DNA of 56,541 nucleotides. It comes from JBDSKH01 sp035556655. Its GTDB lineage: Bacteria > Actinomycetota > Actinomycetes > Actinomycetales > Microbacteriaceae. Made by a program: the position numbers and the translations under genes. The notes below the pieces were generated by a model. That model made no database searches and had not been told where the DNA came from. It saw nothing but the letters and a program-made list of their open reading frames with translations. Shown piece after piece: positions 7,043-14,742 of this stretch (positions within the stretch are counted from its first letter, which is position 1; every line of letters starts with the position of its first letter). The stretch spans positions 1-56,541 of the forward strand of contig DATMFW010000073.1 in NCBI GenBank assembly GCA_035556655.1. The letters are read 5' to 3'.

Positions 7043-7566
7043 GGCGATCCGAACCGTTCCGCGATCAGTCGGGCGACCCGCACCTGGCGCTCGATGTCTG
7101 CGGGCGACGGCGCCCGCATCCGCCCGGCCCACCCCAGGAACTGGTCGTAGAGCACCTCGGGCAGCGGGTCCTCGGAGGGCAGCCCGTCGGCCTGCAGTAC
7201 GGCGGCGATGTGGGAACGCCGGCGGGCGTCCACGGTCCCGAGCAGCCGGGCGATCTCGGCATCGTGCGATGCCTCGCGCCGCAGCTGACCCTCGACATCG
7301 ACGTAGCGGCGACTGCCGAAGACCGCGCGCGCGAAGTCGTCGAACGGCGCCTCGACGGCGAGGCGCTCGGTCGTCTCGCCGTACCAGTGCTCGATCAGGG
7401 CGGTGAGGAACGTGCTCCGATCGGTGAAGTGCCAGTAGAAGCCGGCCTTCGCCGCCCCCACGGTCGCCGCCAGCCGCTCGACGTTGATCGCGGCCCGGCC
7501 GCCGGCCGCGTACAGCTCGAGCCCGGCATCGATCCAGTCCTGCCGCGTGGCTTTGACGACGGGCAT
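7039..7566 (-). CDS. TetR-family transcriptional regulator
   Basis: A 175-residue regulator. The HTH is clear: RQDWIDAGLELYAAGG, then INVERLAATVGAAKAGFYWHFTDRSTFL. The C-terminal half resembles TetR proteins with ERQVRVARLIAERF at the end. Its start overlaps the stop of the upstream VOC gene by one base (TGATG), so the two form an operon. A 10-bp inverted repeat before the VOC gene (7930-7955) is the likely autoregulatory operator. Confidence 0.85.
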   Translation of the reverse strand: MPVVKATRQDWIDAGLELYAAGGRAAINVERLAATVGAAKAGFYWHFTDRSTFLTALIEHWYGETTERLAVEAPFDDFARAVFGSRRYVDVEGQLRREASHDAEIARLLGTVDARRRSHIAAVLQADGLPSEDPLPEVLYDQFLGWAGRMRAPSPADIERQVRVARLIAERFGSP

Positions 7567-7922
7567 CAGGCCGCGCTGTGGACGGCGACGCGGTTGCCCT
7601 CGGTGTCCAGCAGCACGGCCATGCGACCCTGCTCGCCGAGGTCGACGATGGGGGTGAGCGGCTCGCCCCCGAGCTCGGGAACTCGCGCGACCGACGCGTC
7701 GAGACCGGCGCCGGCGTCGAGGTAGATGAGGCTGCCGGTGGCGCTGGGGCGGTTGTCGGGGTCGAGCACGAGGGCGCCGCCGACGCCGGCGGAGGGGAAC
7801 ACCGCGTGCGGGACGCCGGCGAAGTCCATGCGGGTCAGTTCGACGCCGAGCAGTCCTTCGTAGAAGCCGACGGCGCGGTCCATGTCGGAAACGGGGATCT
7901 CGAACCAGTTGAGGGAGCTCAT
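7566..7922 (-). CDS. VOC-family (glyoxalase/bleomycin-resistance-like) protein
   Basis: A 118-residue single VOC domain beginning LNWFEIPVSDMDRAVGFYEG and ending LLDTEGNRVAVHSAA, the usual DxxGN beta strand. Proteins of this type bind small hydrophobic ligands, antibiotics or metal-activated substrates. The expected first metal ligand is not His (WFEIPVSD), so catalysis is uncertain. AGAAAGGA precedes the ATG. It is the first gene of the operon with the TetR gene. Confidence 0.8.
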   Translation of the reverse strand: MSSLNWFEIPVSDMDRAVGFYEGLLGVELTRMDFAGVPHAVFPSAGVGGALVLDPDNRPSATGSLIYLDAGAGLDASVARVPELGGEPLTPIVDLGEQGRMAVLLDTEGNRVAVHSAA

Positions 7923-7929
7923 CGCGGTC

Positions 7930-7955
7930 CTTTCTAGACGGTTGCGTATAGAAAG
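7930..7955 (-). promoter_or_regulatory. Probable TetR operator before the VOC/tetR operon
   Basis: CTTTCTAGAC-N6-GTATAGAAAG has half-sites matching at 9 of 10 positions over 26 bp. It begins 8 bp upstream of the VOC start and overlaps the ribosome-binding region, so repression would be directly at the transcript start. Confidence 0.65.
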
Positions 7956-8049
7956 AGACGGTAGCGCGTGGGTGCGACATCGCCGCGACCGGTGTGCAAC
8001 GTTTCCCGGTGTCCCGGCAATGTCATCGATAGTGAGGCAAGGAGACACG

Positions 8050-8370
8050 ATGACCGACACGGACAGCCACACCGACCCCGTGACCACTGCGTTGCGGTCC
8101 GCGCGCGGCACCATCGCCGATGACTGGACCTCGGGTGAGGCATCGGTGCGCGACCTGGCTCGACGCACCCGGCGCGATGCCGGGCTGCGTCGCCGCGGCA
8201 TCATCCGGGGGCCGCCCTCAGGATGGCAGCCCGCCGATCCGCGTGCAGTCGGCATTTCGGGGGACGCCGGACGAACTTTTCTCCGGCGATGTCGATTCTC
8301 TGTCCGCCCGTTCGACGCGATAGTAGGAGGGAGCGCGCGGCGCTTCCGATATCGAAGGAGAACACCGTGA
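8050..8370 (+). other. Doubtful ORF, possibly a decayed gene, ahead of the ECF unit
   Basis: The stretch between the VOC start and the YCII start (7923-8366) has no recognisable gene. One frame opens with AAGGAG and ATG 8050 and reads MTDTDSHTDPVTTALRSARG with normal codon use for about 50 codons. From about 8200 it uses rare codons (ATA, GTA, AGA, CGA, TGT) and crosses the ECF-type promoter. The stop overlaps the next GTG as GTGA, which may be chance. I read it as a short or eroded gene followed by a promoter. Confidence 0.3.
8290..8316 (+). promoter_or_regulatory. ECF42-type sigma-factor promoter
   Basis: TGTCGA (8290-8295), a 17-nt spacer and CGAC (8313-8316) match the TGTCGA / CGA(C/T) elements I recall as characteristic of ECF42 target promoters. 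It lies 50 bp before the DGPF/YCII gene, whose operon encodes an ECF42-type factor, so the unit is probably autoregulated. Confidence 0.7.
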
Positions 8371-8783
8371 AGTACATGCTCATCATGCGCGACAGCGCCG
8401 AGGCGGTCGAAGCGTCGAAGGACCTCGACTTCGAGCAGATCATCAACGCCATGGGCGCCTACAACGAGTCGATGATCAAGGCCGGCGTCATGGCCGGCGG
8501 TGACGGGCTCGCGCCGGCGACCGAGGGGTTCGTCGTCGACTTCGCCGGCGAGAAGCCGATCGTCACCGATGGCCCCTACGGCGAGGTGCACGAGCTGTTC
8601 AACGGCTTCTGGATCATCGAGGTCGCCAGTAAGGAGGAGGCCGCCGAGTGGGCCAGCCGCGCACCGCTCGGCCCGGGAACGAAGCTCGAGGTGCGCCGCA
8701 TCACCGACGCGTCGGACTTCGCCGACTTCGCCGACAACGAGTACGTCCAGAAGGAAGCGGAGTGGCGGGCAGCCGGTCTCTGA
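8367..8783 (+). CDS. YCII/DGPF-domain protein
   Basis: A 138-residue YCII-related protein (MKYMLIMRDSAEAVEASKDL at the start). The family signature DGPF appears as DGPYGE at residues 68-73. The fold is a ferredoxin-like barrel related to muconolactone isomerase; the biochemical role is unknown. GTG is the start, with AAGGAG 6 nt upstream. The stop overlaps the sigma-factor ATG (TGATG). DGPF proteins are the standard partners and targets of ECF42 sigma factors, in agreement with the promoter at 8290-8316. Confidence 0.85.
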   Translation: MKYMLIMRDSAEAVEASKDLDFEQIINAMGAYNESMIKAGVMAGGDGLAPATEGFVVDFAGEKPIVTDGPYGEVHELFNGFWIIEVASKEEAAEWASRAPLGPGTKLEVRRITDASDFADFADNEYVQKEAEWRAAGL

Positions 8784-10015
8784 TGTCCGGCATCGGGCCG
8801 ACGGTCGACGCCGTCTGGCGCATCGAGGGTGCGCGGATCGTCGCCACCCTGGCGAAGATGACCGGCGACGTCGGCCTGGCCGAGGACCTCGCCCAGGAGG
8901 CCGTCGTCGAGGCGCTTCGCCAGTGGCCGGAGTCGGGCGTCCCGCAGAACGCGGGCGCCTGGCTCACGGCCGTGGCGAAACGCCGGGCGATCGACGCCTG
9001 GCGCCGGCGCGAACGCCTCGACGAGCGGTACCGGGCGATCGCGCACGACCTGGCCACGGCATCCGACGACGAGTGGCAGGCGATCGACGACGACGTGGTG
9101 CGCCTGGTCTTCACGGCGTGCCATCCGGTGCTGTCGCGCGAGTCGCAGGTGGCCCTGACCCTGCGCGTCGTCGGCGGGCTCACCACGGCCGAGATCGCAC
9201 GCATGCTGCTGGTCCCGGTCGCGACCGTGCAGGCGCGCATCACCCGGGCAAAGAAGACGCTCGCCTCGGCGCGGGTGCCGTTCGAGGCCCCCGACCCGAG
9301 CGAGTGGAGCGCGCGGCTCGGCAGCGTGCTGGGTGTCGTCTACCTGATCTTCACCGAGGGATACGCGGCGACCGCGGGCGACCGGTGGATGCGGCAGGAC
9401 CTCGCGAACGAGGCGCTGCGGCTCGGGCGCGTGCTGGCGCAGCTGCTGCCGCGCGAGCCGGCGGTGCTCGAGCTGGTGGCGCTCATGGAGTTCCAGTCGT
9501 CCCGGTTCGCGGCACGCGTCTCCGGCGACGGCACGCCGATCCTGCTCACCGATCAGGACCGCACGCGGTGGGACCACGCGCAGATCCGCCGCGGAACCGC
9601 GGCGCTGGCCCGGGCGGATGCGATGGGCCGCGGGCGCGGAGCGTACGGCCTGCAGGCCGCCATCGCGCAATGCCATGCCACGGCGCCGAGCGTGGAGGAC
9701 ACCGACTGGGACCAGATCGTCGTGCTCTATGAGGCGCTCGGCCGGCTCGCTCCGGGCCCGGTGGTCGAGCTGGGGCGCGCGGTGGCCGTCTCGATGGCCA
9801 CCGGTCCGGCGAACGCGCTGCGCATCGTCGACGCGCTCGCCGCCGGCGGAGCACTGACCGGATCGCATCTGCTGCCGAGCGTGCGCGGCGAACTGCTCGC
9901 CCGGCTGGGTCGCACCGCGGAGGCCCGGCGCGACCTGCTCGCCGCCGCCGACCTCACGGCCAACGAGCGGGAGAGCGCCGTGCTGCGTGCGAAGGCGGCG
10001 GCGCTGCCGGGCTAG
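8783..10015 (+). CDS. ECF42-type RNA polymerase sigma factor with C-terminal extension
   Basis: A 410-residue protein, much longer than a minimal ECF factor. Sigma-2 (about 10-80) includes VGLAEDLAQEAVVEALRQWP and WLTAVAKRRAIDAWRRRERL. Sigma-4 (about 115-165) contains RESQVALTLRVVGGLTTAEI and the recognition region VATVQARITRAKKTL. The remaining 240 residues are the helical, TPR-like extension of ECF42 proteins, which is thought to control activity in place of an anti-sigma factor. I see no anti-sigma gene next to it. It is translationally coupled to the DGPF gene. Confidence 0.88.
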   Translation: MSGIGPTVDAVWRIEGARIVATLAKMTGDVGLAEDLAQEAVVEALRQWPESGVPQNAGAWLTAVAKRRAIDAWRRRERLDERYRAIAHDLATASDDEWQAIDDDVVRLVFTACHPVLSRESQVALTLRVVGGLTTAEIARMLLVPVATVQARITRAKKTLASARVPFEAPDPSEWSARLGSVLGVVYLIFTEGYAATAGDRWMRQDLANEALRLGRVLAQLLPREPAVLELVALMEFQSSRFAARVSGDGTPILLTDQDRTRWDHAQIRRGTAALARADAMGRGRGAYGLQAAIAQCHATAPSVEDTDWDQIVVLYEALGRLAPGPVVELGRAVAVSMATGPANALRIVDALAAGGALTGSHLLPSVRGELLARLGRTAEARRDLLAAADLTANERESAVLRAKAAALPG

Positions 10016-10042
10016 CAGGCTCGGCGCCCGGCGCCAACCCCC

Positions 10043-10072
10043 TTGGCAGGTCGCCGCTCGTTGGCATAGGTT
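10043..10072 (+). promoter_or_regulatory. Leaderless promoter of the phytochrome gene
   Basis: TTGGCA (10043-10048), an 18-nt spacer and TAGGTT (10067-10072) end 6 nt before GTG 10079, so transcription would begin at or next to the start codon. Confidence 0.55.
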
Positions 10073-10078
10073 GCGACG

Positions 10079-11998
10079 GTGCAGGACGGTCTCGCCGGGA
10101 TGCTCGGGCCCGGGGAACTCCGGCGTCTCGAGGAGTGCGCGCGCGAGCCCATCCACACCCCGGGGCGCATCCAGTCCCACGGGATGCTGCTCGGGGTCGC
10201 GACGGGTTCGGGCCGCATCAGCGTCGCGAGCGAGAACGCGGGAGCCTGGCTGGGGCGTGACGTCGCCGAGTTGCGCAGCCCCGGCATCCGGTTCGCGCTG
10301 GAATCGGCGACGCATGTCGATCCGGTGGCCGTGGAGCTGGAGGGCGACGAGTTCGACGCGATCGTGCACCGCGGCGACGAGCTCACGCTGATCGAGCTGG
10401 AACCCCGGATCGCATCGCTGGAGTACGCCCGCACGTCGGTGGTGGCCGCGCTCCAGCGGATCGCTGCGGTCGACGACCCCGACGAGCTGCGGACTCTGGC
10501 CGCCGAGCAGATCCGGGCGATCACCGGGTTCGACCGGGTGATGGTCTACCGATTCCATGACGACGAGCACGGCGAGATCGTTGCCGAGTCCCGCGCCGCC
10601 GACATGGAGCCCTACCTGGGGCTGCATTTCCCCGCGTCGGACATCCCGCCCCAGGCGCGCCGGCTCTACGTGACCAAGCTGTCGCGCGCGATCGTGAGCA
10701 CCTCCGACCCCGGCTCGCCCTTGCTGGCCCTCGACGAGACCGTCACGGCGTCGCTCGATCTGGGAGCCGCCGAGTTGCGGGCGGTGTCGCCGTATCACCT
10801 GCAGTTCATGCGCAACATGGGACAGGAATCGACGGTGTCGCTGTCGATGGTGCGCGACGGGCGGCTGCACGGCATGATCACCTGCGCGCACCGCACCGTC
10901 CGCCGCCTCCCCGTCCTGCTGCGCCGGGCGCTCGAGGTCTACGCGACGCATCTGTCCTTGCAGCTGTCGTCGGCCGAGTCGATCGGCCGTCTGACCCGCG
11001 CGTTGCACGTACGCGATCGCCGCAGCGCCCTGCTGGCGCCGCTGTTCGCGTCCGAGGACGTGATGTCGGCGCTGCTCGACGGCCCGGCCACGGTGCTCGA
11101 CCTCGTCGAGGCCGACGGGGTGATCGTGCGCATCGGCGACGAGGTGCGGGTCGCCGGCGAGGTGCCGGCGACCGATCCGGCGATCATCATGGATGCGGTG
11201 GCGGCCGACCCGGAGACCACCGACAGCCTGGTGCGCGATCGCCCCGACCTGGCGCCCCTGCTGCCCGGTTTCGCCGGGCTCGTCGCCGTCCCGCTCGCCG
11301 CGCACGGTGCGCTGGTGTTCCTGCGGCTCGAGACCACGCGGGTGGTCGACTGGCTGGGCGACCAGTCCACGGCCAACCGTCCGGACGACCTCTCGCCGCG
11401 GGTGTCGTTCTCGGCCTGGCGAGAGAGCGTCGACGGGGTGTCACGGCCCTGGGGTCCGGCGGCCGCCGAGATCGAGGACCTGGGGCGGGAACTGGCCGAT
11501 GCTCTCGACCGGCGGGCCGAGAGCGCGCTCGCGGCGCTCGCCCTGCGCGATCCGCTCACCGGGTTGCGCAATCGCCGGTATCTCGTGGAGCGGCTGGCCA
11601 AGCCCGGGCCCGCGCGCGAGCTGGTCTTCGTCGATCTCGACCTGTTCAAAGAGGTCAACGACACCCACGGGCACGATGCAGGCGACGCCGTCCTGATCGA
11701 GGTCGCGCGGCGCCTGGTGTCGAGCGCGCGGGACGGGGATGCCGTGGTCCGGCTCGGCGGCGACGAGTTCGTCGTGCTGTGCACGGGTCTCGACCACGAG
11801 CGCGCCGTCGGGGTGGCCGAGCGCATCGTCGCGGCGATCGCCCGCCCGATCGCGGTGCCGGGCGCCGAGATCACGATCACGGCATCCTGCGGGGTGGTGG
11901 AGGTCGACGCGGCCGCGAGCGGCGCGCAACTGCTCGAGCGCGCCGACGCGGCCATGTACCGCGCCAAGCGCGCCGGCCGGAACCGCGTCTCGGACTGA
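10079..11998 (+). CDS. Bacteriophytochrome-diguanylate cyclase (PAS-GAF-PHY-GGDEF)
   Basis: A 639-residue photosensor. The N-terminal signature CAREPIHTPGRIQSHG places Cys20 at the biliverdin-attachment position of bacteriophytochromes. The GAF domain has HFPASDIPPQARRLYV (about 182-197) and SPYHLQFMRNMG (about 237-248) with the chromophore-pocket His. A PHY region follows (about 310-470). The output is a GGDEF domain from about 485: DPLTGLRNRRYL, then intact GGDEF at about 560, preceded at the correct spacing by the RxxD inhibitory site (RDGD). There is no histidine kinase. I infer red/far-red control of c-di-GMP synthesis. No heme oxygenase gene for chromophore supply is in the window. Confidence 0.92.
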   Translation: MQDGLAGMLGPGELRRLEECAREPIHTPGRIQSHGMLLGVATGSGRISVASENAGAWLGRDVAELRSPGIRFALESATHVDPVAVELEGDEFDAIVHRGDELTLIELEPRIASLEYARTSVVAALQRIAAVDDPDELRTLAAEQIRAITGFDRVMVYRFHDDEHGEIVAESRAADMEPYLGLHFPASDIPPQARRLYVTKLSRAIVSTSDPGSPLLALDETVTASLDLGAAELRAVSPYHLQFMRNMGQESTVSLSMVRDGRLHGMITCAHRTVRRLPVLLRRALEVYATHLSLQLSSAESIGRLTRALHVRDRRSALLAPLFASEDVMSALLDGPATVLDLVEADGVIVRIGDEVRVAGEVPATDPAIIMDAVAADPETTDSLVRDRPDLAPLLPGFAGLVAVPLAAHGALVFLRLETTRVVDWLGDQSTANRPDDLSPRVSFSAWRESVDGVSRPWGPAAAEIEDLGRELADALDRRAESALAALALRDPLTGLRNRRYLVERLAKPGPARELVFVDLDLFKEVNDTHGHDAGDAVLIEVARRLVSSARDGDAVVRLGGDEFVVLCTGLDHERAVGVAERIVAAIARPIAVPGAEITITASCGVVEVDAAASGAQLLERADAAMYRAKRAGRNRVSD

Positions 11999-12017
11999 GC
12001 GCTGCTGCGCCGCCGCC

Positions 12018-12308
12018 TCACGCGGTGCGGATGCGGACCTCGCGTTCCATGCGCTTCTCGTGACGCGCCCGCCCCTTGATCGCCTCCGCCTCGCGGTTCT
12101 TCGGAGGGGCGTTGGTCACGAGATCGTCGAGCAGGTGACGAGTGGCGTGCGCGATCTCGTCGATCGCCCGTTCGAACGCGGCCGTGTTGGCTCGGGACGG
12201 ATGCGTCGACCCGCTCACCTTGCGCACGAACTGGAGGGCGGCTTCGCGCACCTCGTCATCCGTCGTCGGCGGCTCGAAGTTGTGCAGGACCCTGATGTTG
12301 CGGCACAT
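12018..12308 (-). CDS. DUF2277 family protein
   Basis: A 96-residue protein with the near-invariant opening MCRNIRVLHNFEPPTTDDEV and the core AALQFVRKVSGSTHPSRAN, which defines DUF2277. The tail is highly charged (KGRARHEKRMERE). Function unknown. It is the last gene of a three-gene minus-strand run beginning with the flavoprotein at 13469, and its 5' end overlaps the preceding membrane-protein gene by 53 bp. Confidence 0.82.
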   Translation of the reverse strand: MCRNIRVLHNFEPPTTDDEVREAALQFVRKVSGSTHPSRANTAAFERAIDEIAHATRHLLDDLVTNAPPKNREAEAIKGRARHEKRMEREVRIRTA

Positions 12309-12534
12309 GCGGCGAGGATACCCGGCGGCGTGCGAGTGCGCCGTAGCCGCGCATGAGCTGCGGGACCACCGCGTACACGGCGACCGGCACGACCACCAGG
12401 CTCAGCACGAACGCGCGCAGCACGGGGTGCCAGTCGGCCGAGACCGGGGCGATGGCGGTCATGCCGATCGCGACGAGCGGGAAGATCGCGAGCCAGGTGA
12501 TGACGGCGCGGATGTGGAGGGAGGGTGGGGTCAT
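12256..12534 (-). CDS. Small two-helix membrane protein
   Basis: A 92-residue protein with two hydrophobic helices, IRAVITWLAIFPLVAIGMTA and LRAFVLSLVVVPVAVYAVVP, then VVPQLMRGYGALARRR. Actinobacterial proteins with this HPVLRAF.L core are common and uncharacterised. Its ATG overlaps the stop of the thioredoxin-reductase-like gene (ATGA). The C-terminal 17 codons run into the DUF2277 gene in another frame, so the natural stop may vary between strains. Confidence 0.65.
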   Translation of the reverse strand: MTPPSLHIRAVITWLAIFPLVAIGMTAIAPVSADWHPVLRAFVLSLVVVPVAVYAVVPQLMRGYGALARRRVSSPHVPQHQGPAQLRAADDG

Positions 12535-13469
12535 GCGCGGATCCTTTCGAGTGCGCCGGTGATCTCGTCGGCGACGAGGTCGGCATTGATGGCCGCGCCG
12601 GCGGTCGCGCCGGCGGCGGAGGAGACCGGGACGGTGGCTGCCGGGTTGACGACGTTGCCCGCCGCCCACACCCCCGGCACGCTCGTGCGCCCGGTGGCAT
12701 CGACGATCACCCAGTCGTGGTCGTCGATGCCGGGTTCGGTGGCGGCGCGCAGCCGGTGCAGGAGCGCGTCGTTCGGCACGGCGCGGGGCCGGACGAAGAC
12801 GGTGTCGACCGGCAGTGCCGCGCCGTCGTGCAGGCGCAGGGCGGTGATGCCATCCGCTCCCGCCTCGACGGCGGCGATCCGGCGGTTCTCGACGGCGATG
12901 CCCCGCGCGACGAGCGCCTCGAGGTCGGCCTCGGGCAGCTCGGTGCCCTCGACGAAGTAGGTCACGTGGGGGCTGAGCTGCCGCAGCAGCTGGGCCTGGT
13001 GCAGGCTAAGCGGCCCCGTGGACACGACGGCGATCCGGCTGTCGCGAGCCTCCCAGCCGTCGCAGTACGGGCAGTGGGCGACGCCGCGGCCCCAGTGCTC
13101 GGCGAGTCCGGCGATGGCGGGCAGCTCATCGCGCAGGCCGCCGGCGACGAGCAGACGCCGGCCGGTGCGCACCTCGCCGCCGGAGAGCGTGACGGTGAAT
13201 CCGTCGCCGTGGGTCTCGACGCCGCTGGCCGCGGAGTGCTCGATCGTCGCACCGTAGCGGGTGACCTCGTCCATCCCGCTGGAGACGAGGTCGAGCGGTG
13301 CCCAGCCGTCGCGTCCGAGGACGCCGTGCATGTGCGCCGAGACGGCGTTGCGGGGTCGCCCGCCGTCCAGGACGAGCACGCGGCGGCGGGAACGGGCGAG
13401 CATCAGGGCGGCGCTGAGGCCGGTGCTTCCTGCTCCGACGATGAGGACGTCGTATTCGGGGGTGGTCAT
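12531..13469 (-). CDS. Thioredoxin-reductase-like FAD/NAD(P) oxidoreductase
   Basis: A 312-residue flavoprotein of the TrxB fold: FAD motif VGAGSTG (11-17) after the VLI strand, redox CPYC (133-136) in VAHCPYCDGWE, NADP-domain start RIAVVSTGPLSLHQAQLL, and the closing FAD motif VPGVWAAGNVVNPAATVPVS. The SAAG(A/T)AGAAIN end is typical. Its length equals TrxB, but the NADP loop is GPLSLH rather than GGGDSA, so partner and cofactor specificity may differ. The 65 bp to the divergent XRE-cupin gene hold an inverted repeat. It heads the operon with the membrane and DUF2277 genes. Confidence 0.82.
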   Translation of the reverse strand: MTTPEYDVLIVGAGSTGLSAALMLARSRRRVLVLDGGRPRNAVSAHMHGVLGRDGWAPLDLVSSGMDEVTRYGATIEHSAASGVETHGDGFTVTLSGGEVRTGRRLLVAGGLRDELPAIAGLAEHWGRGVAHCPYCDGWEARDSRIAVVSTGPLSLHQAQLLRQLSPHVTYFVEGTELPEADLEALVARGIAVENRRIAAVEAGADGITALRLHDGAALPVDTVFVRPRAVPNDALLHRLRAATEPGIDDHDWVIVDATGRTSVPGVWAAGNVVNPAATVPVSSAAGATAGAAINADLVADEITGALERIRA

Positions 13470-13509
13470 GTCTTCATGGTGGAAGTAGCGTGACACCGCG
13501 GCAACACGG

Positions 13510-13526
13510 TTTGCCGATCCGGCAAA
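13510..13526 (+). promoter_or_regulatory. Inverted repeat, probable XRE-cupin operator
   Basis: TTTGCCG-ATC-CGGCAAA is a perfect 7-bp inverted repeat with a 3-nt centre. It overlaps the start of the AAAGGAGG ribosome-binding site of the XRE-cupin gene and lies 41 bp from the divergent flavoprotein start. Confidence 0.6.
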
Positions 13527-13535
13527 GGAGGGCGG

Positions 13536-14120
13536 ATGGACGAGATCGAGGCGGTGCTCGACGGCGTCGCCGACCGGCTCCGGGCCCTGCGCGCGAAGAG
13601 CTCCCGCACTCTCGCCGAGCTGTCCGCCCAGACCGGCATCTCGGTGAGCACGCTGTCGCGCCTGGAGTCGGGTCTGCGCCGGCCGACCCTCGATCTGCTG
13701 ATCCGGCTCGCCGCCGCGTATGGCGCGAGCCTGGATGACGTGGTCGGGGCTCCGCAGATCGCCGACCCCCGCATCCACCCCAAGACCTTCTATCGCGAGG
13801 GACGGGCGATCATCCCGCTGACCCGGCAGAACCCCGACGTCGTGGCGTTCAAGATGCTGCTTCCGGGGCACTCCCCGGATGCTCCCGTGCCGCAGAAGGT
13901 CCACGAGGGCTACGACTGGATCTACGTCCTGAGCGGGCGCATCCGGCTGGTGATCGGCGGCGTCGAGACGCTGATCGAAGCCGGCCAGGCCGCCGAGTTC
14001 GACACCCGCAAGCCGCACGGCTTCGTCAGCGCCTCGATGGAGCCCGCCGAGGTGATCAACCTGCTCAGCCGGCAGGGTGAGCGAGTACACGTCCATTCTC
14101 ACGACGGGGACGCCGGCTGA
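13536..14120 (+). CDS. XRE-family regulator with C-terminal cupin domain
   Basis: A 194-residue two-domain regulator. The HTH spans about 12-66: RLRALRAKSSRTLAELSAQT, then GISVSTLSRLESGLRRPTLD. A linker leads to a cupin sensor (about 100-185) with VHEGYDWIYVLSGRIRLVIG and FDTRKPHGFVSASMEPAEVI. Such PuuR-like regulators sense amines, amino acids or related metabolites through the cupin. Divergent placement and the intergenic repeat suggest it controls the flavoprotein operon and itself. The 3' end overlaps the convergent DUF2306 gene by 56 bp. Confidence 0.85.
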   Translation: MDEIEAVLDGVADRLRALRAKSSRTLAELSAQTGISVSTLSRLESGLRRPTLDLLIRLAAAYGASLDDVVGAPQIADPRIHPKTFYREGRAIIPLTRQNPDVVAFKMLLPGHSPDAPVPQKVHEGYDWIYVLSGRIRLVIGGVETLIEAGQAAEFDTRKPHGFVSASMEPAEVINLLSRQGERVHVHSHDGDAG

Positions 14121-14742
14121 GCGCACGCGCCCGGCGCCGGATCGCCAGTTCGGCGACCGCCAGGTTCGCCAGCCAGGCCGCGGCCATGGTCACGGCCCGG
14201 GCGAGCTCGTGCGAGGACCCGAACATCAGCGACACCGGGATCAGGAAGATCGCCTGGGTCCCCGCGGCCACCCCCAGGGCGTAGGCGCGCGTCATCCACG
14301 CCCCGTGCGCGGGGAACCGCCGGTGCAGGATCGCCCGCACGCCGAGCGCGATGCTCACCAGCATGTACGAGCCGAACAGCAGGCGGAACACCAGCAGCAG
14401 CGGGCCGTCTCCCGCCGGCAGCCGCGAGAACGCGGCCATCCACATTCCGCTCAGCGCGACGAGCGCACCGGCCGGGATGAGGACGCGGCCGAGGAGGCGG
14501 TGCGGGCTGCGGCGGCCGCGGCGCAGCCCGGGCAGGAACTGGAATGCGCCCATGATGCTGAACAGCGTCGCCGACACGATGTGGGTGATCACCGGGACCG
14601 GGAAGTCGCTGAAGCGGTCCGCCTGGGGGATGAGCTCCGGCCCCCCGCCGAGCTGCGTGAGGCGCAGCGACCCCGAGATCACCGGGATGAGGCTCAGCAG
14701 GATCAGCCCGGCGGGCACCAGCCAGAGGCTGCGGCGGGTCAC
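14065..14742 (-). CDS. DUF2306 membrane protein
   Basis: A 225-residue membrane protein with about six hydrophobic segments. The DUF2306 core is visible: PVITHIVSATLFSIMGAFQF, then LPGLRRGRRSPHRLLGRVLI, and RRFPAHGAWMTRAYALGVAA. GTG overlaps the stop of the DUF4389 gene (GTGA), so it is translated as the third gene of the quinone-reductase operon. Function unknown. Confidence 0.72.
   Translation of the reverse strand: MTRRSLWLVPAGLILLSLIPVISGSLRLTQLGGGPELIPQADRFSDFPVPVITHIVSATLFSIMGAFQFLPGLRRGRRSPHRLLGRVLIPAGALVALSGMWMAAFSRLPAGDGPLLLVFRLLFGSYMLVSIALGVRAILHRRFPAHGAWMTRAYALGVAAGTQAIFLIPVSLMFGSSHELARAVTMAAAWLANLAVAELAIRRRARALSRRPRRENGRVLAHPAG

Noticed and set aside
8576..11305. Long minus-strand open frame across the sigma-factor and phytochrome genes
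   Set aside because: Low-complexity Arg/Gly/His/Gln translation and no start signals. The plus-strand genes have complete conserved domains.
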